Shown one piece after another: positions 4,582 to 5,797 of a stretch of DNA of 5,797 bases (positions are counted from its first letter, which is position 1; every line of letters begins with the position of its first letter). The position numbers and the translations under genes were made by a program. The stretch comes from Candidatus Latescibacterota bacterium. GTDB taxonomy: Bacteria; Latescibacterota; UBA2968. Where the stretch lies: contig JABIFK010000820.1 of assembly GCA_018650745.1 (NCBI GenBank), forward strand, positions 1-5,797, written 5' to 3'. Below the pieces are notes generated by a model. It was given only the letters and a program-made list of their open reading frames with translations. It was not told where the DNA came from and made no database searches.

Positions 4582-5797
4582 TTATCGAAAGTCGCGTATA
4601 TATTTTGAAGCGTAGGATCTGACGTCTCGACCATTGAGTACGTGGAAGTGACGTAGGCGGTCGAGGGTTTGAAGGGAGAAGCGTTTGATGGGGAGGTGTA
4701 CGATTTGGCGTTTAAATTTTTTGGCAATGCGTCGCCAGCGGGTGAGAGGTGGGTGGGGTGAGACGACGAGTATGCGTTTTTCTTGTGAATGGAGGAGAGC
4801 CGCAGAGACGAGGTGTTCTTCGGGTGTTTTTGCAAATTCGAGTCGGGGGTCTGTCCATATATCAGGAATGGGGCGCGGAGGAAAAATGAGCATGCAACCG
4901 CCGTAGACGGCTTGGCTGATACCTGGCCCGATGATGTTGTCGGCAAAGTTGGTCGCAAAAAAGCAGAGTGTGGATTCTTGGTCATGTTCGGCATACCAGG
5001 TGGTGTGCCAAGGATATTTGTTGGGGTCCGAAGGGCTGTCAAAGAGTAGGACGACAATTTCGATGGTGCCACGTGACGGGGGGATTTCTTTGACATATAA
5101 ATCACCCGTATGCCAGTTGCGCAAGGTTTCGCGTATGTCGAGGCCATCTTTAAGAGATGACGTGAATTTTTCTGTGCGTGCCAAATCTTCGCCGAGTAGG
5201 AGCTTGGCTTGTTCGCGTACGTGAGTATTGAACGATTCGATTTTGTCGTCTTCGGGGGGGTGGGAGCATTGTTGGTACGGGTCCCATTGCATTTGCCAAG
5301 ATTGCTTTTTTTCTTGAGGGGGTGCAGGTTTTAGCGGTAAGGTACGCCATGTTAATTCTGTACCGAGCAGGCGGTTTTTCCAAGGCGCATCACCCGTTGG
5401 AAACTCGGCGTGATCGATGCCAATGCGTAAGTCGGTGAGATGAGAAGGGATGCGTTGGGGGGGATATTGGCGTGCGGTTTCGAGTAGTGTAAGAGCAAAT
5501 TCGTCGCCTGCAATTTGTTTGGCAGCTAAGGCGAGTGTGTAGAGGTCTGGCGTGAGGCGGCGATCTAAGAGGGTGAGATTGCGTACATATTTGAGCAAGA
5601 GTGAAAAGGTTTGTGGGGTGAGCCAGTGCTGTTGGAGATCGTGTTTTTTGAGCCATACACTTCGGGCTTCGAGCAAGAGCGATTTGATGCCGTCTATGGC
5701 GAGTGTTTCATCGGGCAAGAGTTCGGCACGGCGGTGCTCGTAGAGATGGGTGATAAAGGGAAACTCGCCGAGTAAAAAGAAGAGGGTTTCTGATGTG
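4582..5797 (-). CDS. Uncharacterised protein, N-terminus beyond window edge
   Basis: The frame stays open to the edge, giving 404 residues plus a stop. A TTG codon at 5716-5718 could be taken as a start, but the 26 residues before it (including FFLLGEFPFITHLYEHRRAE) read as ordinary protein, so the gene very likely begins outside. I do not recognise the family. In window numbering, the first 110 or so residues look helical. A Pro/Gln/Lys-rich stretch with QEKKQSWQMQWDP follows (about 161-173). The C-terminal 180 or so residues look like the conserved core: KEIPPSRGTIEIVVLLFD (236-253), YPWHTTWYAEHDQEST (261-276), NIIGPGISQAVYGG (287-300) and FPPRPIPDIWTDPRL (305-319). The GTIEIVVLLFD strand and the following aromatic motifs suggest an alpha/beta fold. 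There is no transmembrane segment. The tail is basic. The next gene lies 323 bases downstream across a repeat, so co-transcription is not assured. Confidence 0.85.
   Translation of the reverse strand, partial: TSETLFFLLGEFPFITHLYEHRRAELLPDETLAIDGIKSLLLEARSVWLKKHDLQQHWLTPQTFSLLLKYVRNLTLLDRRLTPDLYTLALAAKQIAGDEFALTLLETARQYPPQRIPSHLTDLRIGIDHAEFPTGDAPWKNRLLGTELTWRTLPLKPAPPQEKKQSWQMQWDPYQQCSHPPEDDKIESFNTHVREQAKLLLGEDLARTEKFTSSLKDGLDIRETLRNWHTGDLYVKEIPPSRGTIEIVVLLFDSPSDPNKYPWHTTWYAEHDQESTLCFFATNFADNIIGPGISQAVYGGCMLIFPPRPIPDIWTDPRLEFAKTPEEHLVSAALLHSQEKRILVVSPHPPLTRWRRIAKKFKRQIVHLPIKRFSLQTLDRLRHFHVLNGRDVRSYASKYIRDFR

Noticed and set aside
4395..5147. Minus-strand open frame of 250 codons
   Set aside because: It overlaps the gene at 4582-5797 in another frame and is Ser/Thr/Pro-rich. 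Only its last 37 codons, inside the repeat, are considered separately.
5716..5718. TTG as the start of the last gene
   Set aside because: The frame continues upstream to the window edge with protein-like sequence, so the true start is outside the window.

Overview
The window carries three protein-coding genes, all read on the minus strand, separated by intergenic DNA rich in inverted repeats. The best taxonomic clue is the first gene. Its product is exported and ends in a type IX secretion (T9SS) sorting domain with the motif NFPNPFNPETVIRYQLP, a style typical of the FCB superphylum and related uncultivated phyla (Ignavibacteria, KSB1, Latescibacteria, Marinimicrobia, Poribacteria-like lineages). 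I cannot place it more narrowly. There are no rRNA, tRNA, CRISPR or transposase genes.

Layout in plus-strand coordinates. Positions 1-80 hold one end of a dispersed intergenic repeat that runs off the window; 116-137 is a small hairpin; 163-199 is a strong terminator. The gene at 221-2434 encodes a 737-residue secreted protein: signal peptide, an N-terminal domain with hydrolase-like histidine motifs that I cannot name, three Ig-like modules of the Kre9/KNH type repeating every 99 residues, and the T9SS tail. Its upstream region (2435-2965, 531 bases) holds a Shine-Dalgarno site, a 19-bp leader hairpin, three GTGA-N6-TCAC palindromes resembling CRP/FNR-family operators, and a 21-bp stem near the end of the next gene. 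The gene at 2966-4258 encodes a 430-residue protein of the acyltransferase-domain (NAT_N/GNAT_C-like) family. The gap 4259-4581 (323 bases) holds a 13-bp inverted repeat and a second copy of the dispersed repeat. The gene at 4582-5797 is open at the window edge, so its N-terminus is missing; I do not recognise its family.

The genes do not look like one operon: each gap exceeds 300 bases and contains its own structures. The most informative non-coding signal is upstream of the secreted-protein gene. The proximal operator-like palindrome is centred exactly at -41.5 relative to a start site predicted from a TATATT -10 box. The middle palindrome has a similar -10-like box at the same 32-bp offset. 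The three palindromes are spaced 95 and 73 bp apart, both close to whole helical turns. I infer that the secreted protein is under strong CRP/FNR-type control. The second signal is the dispersed repeat: its two copies share a 24-bp identical block and a short hairpin whose arms differ in sequence but stay paired.
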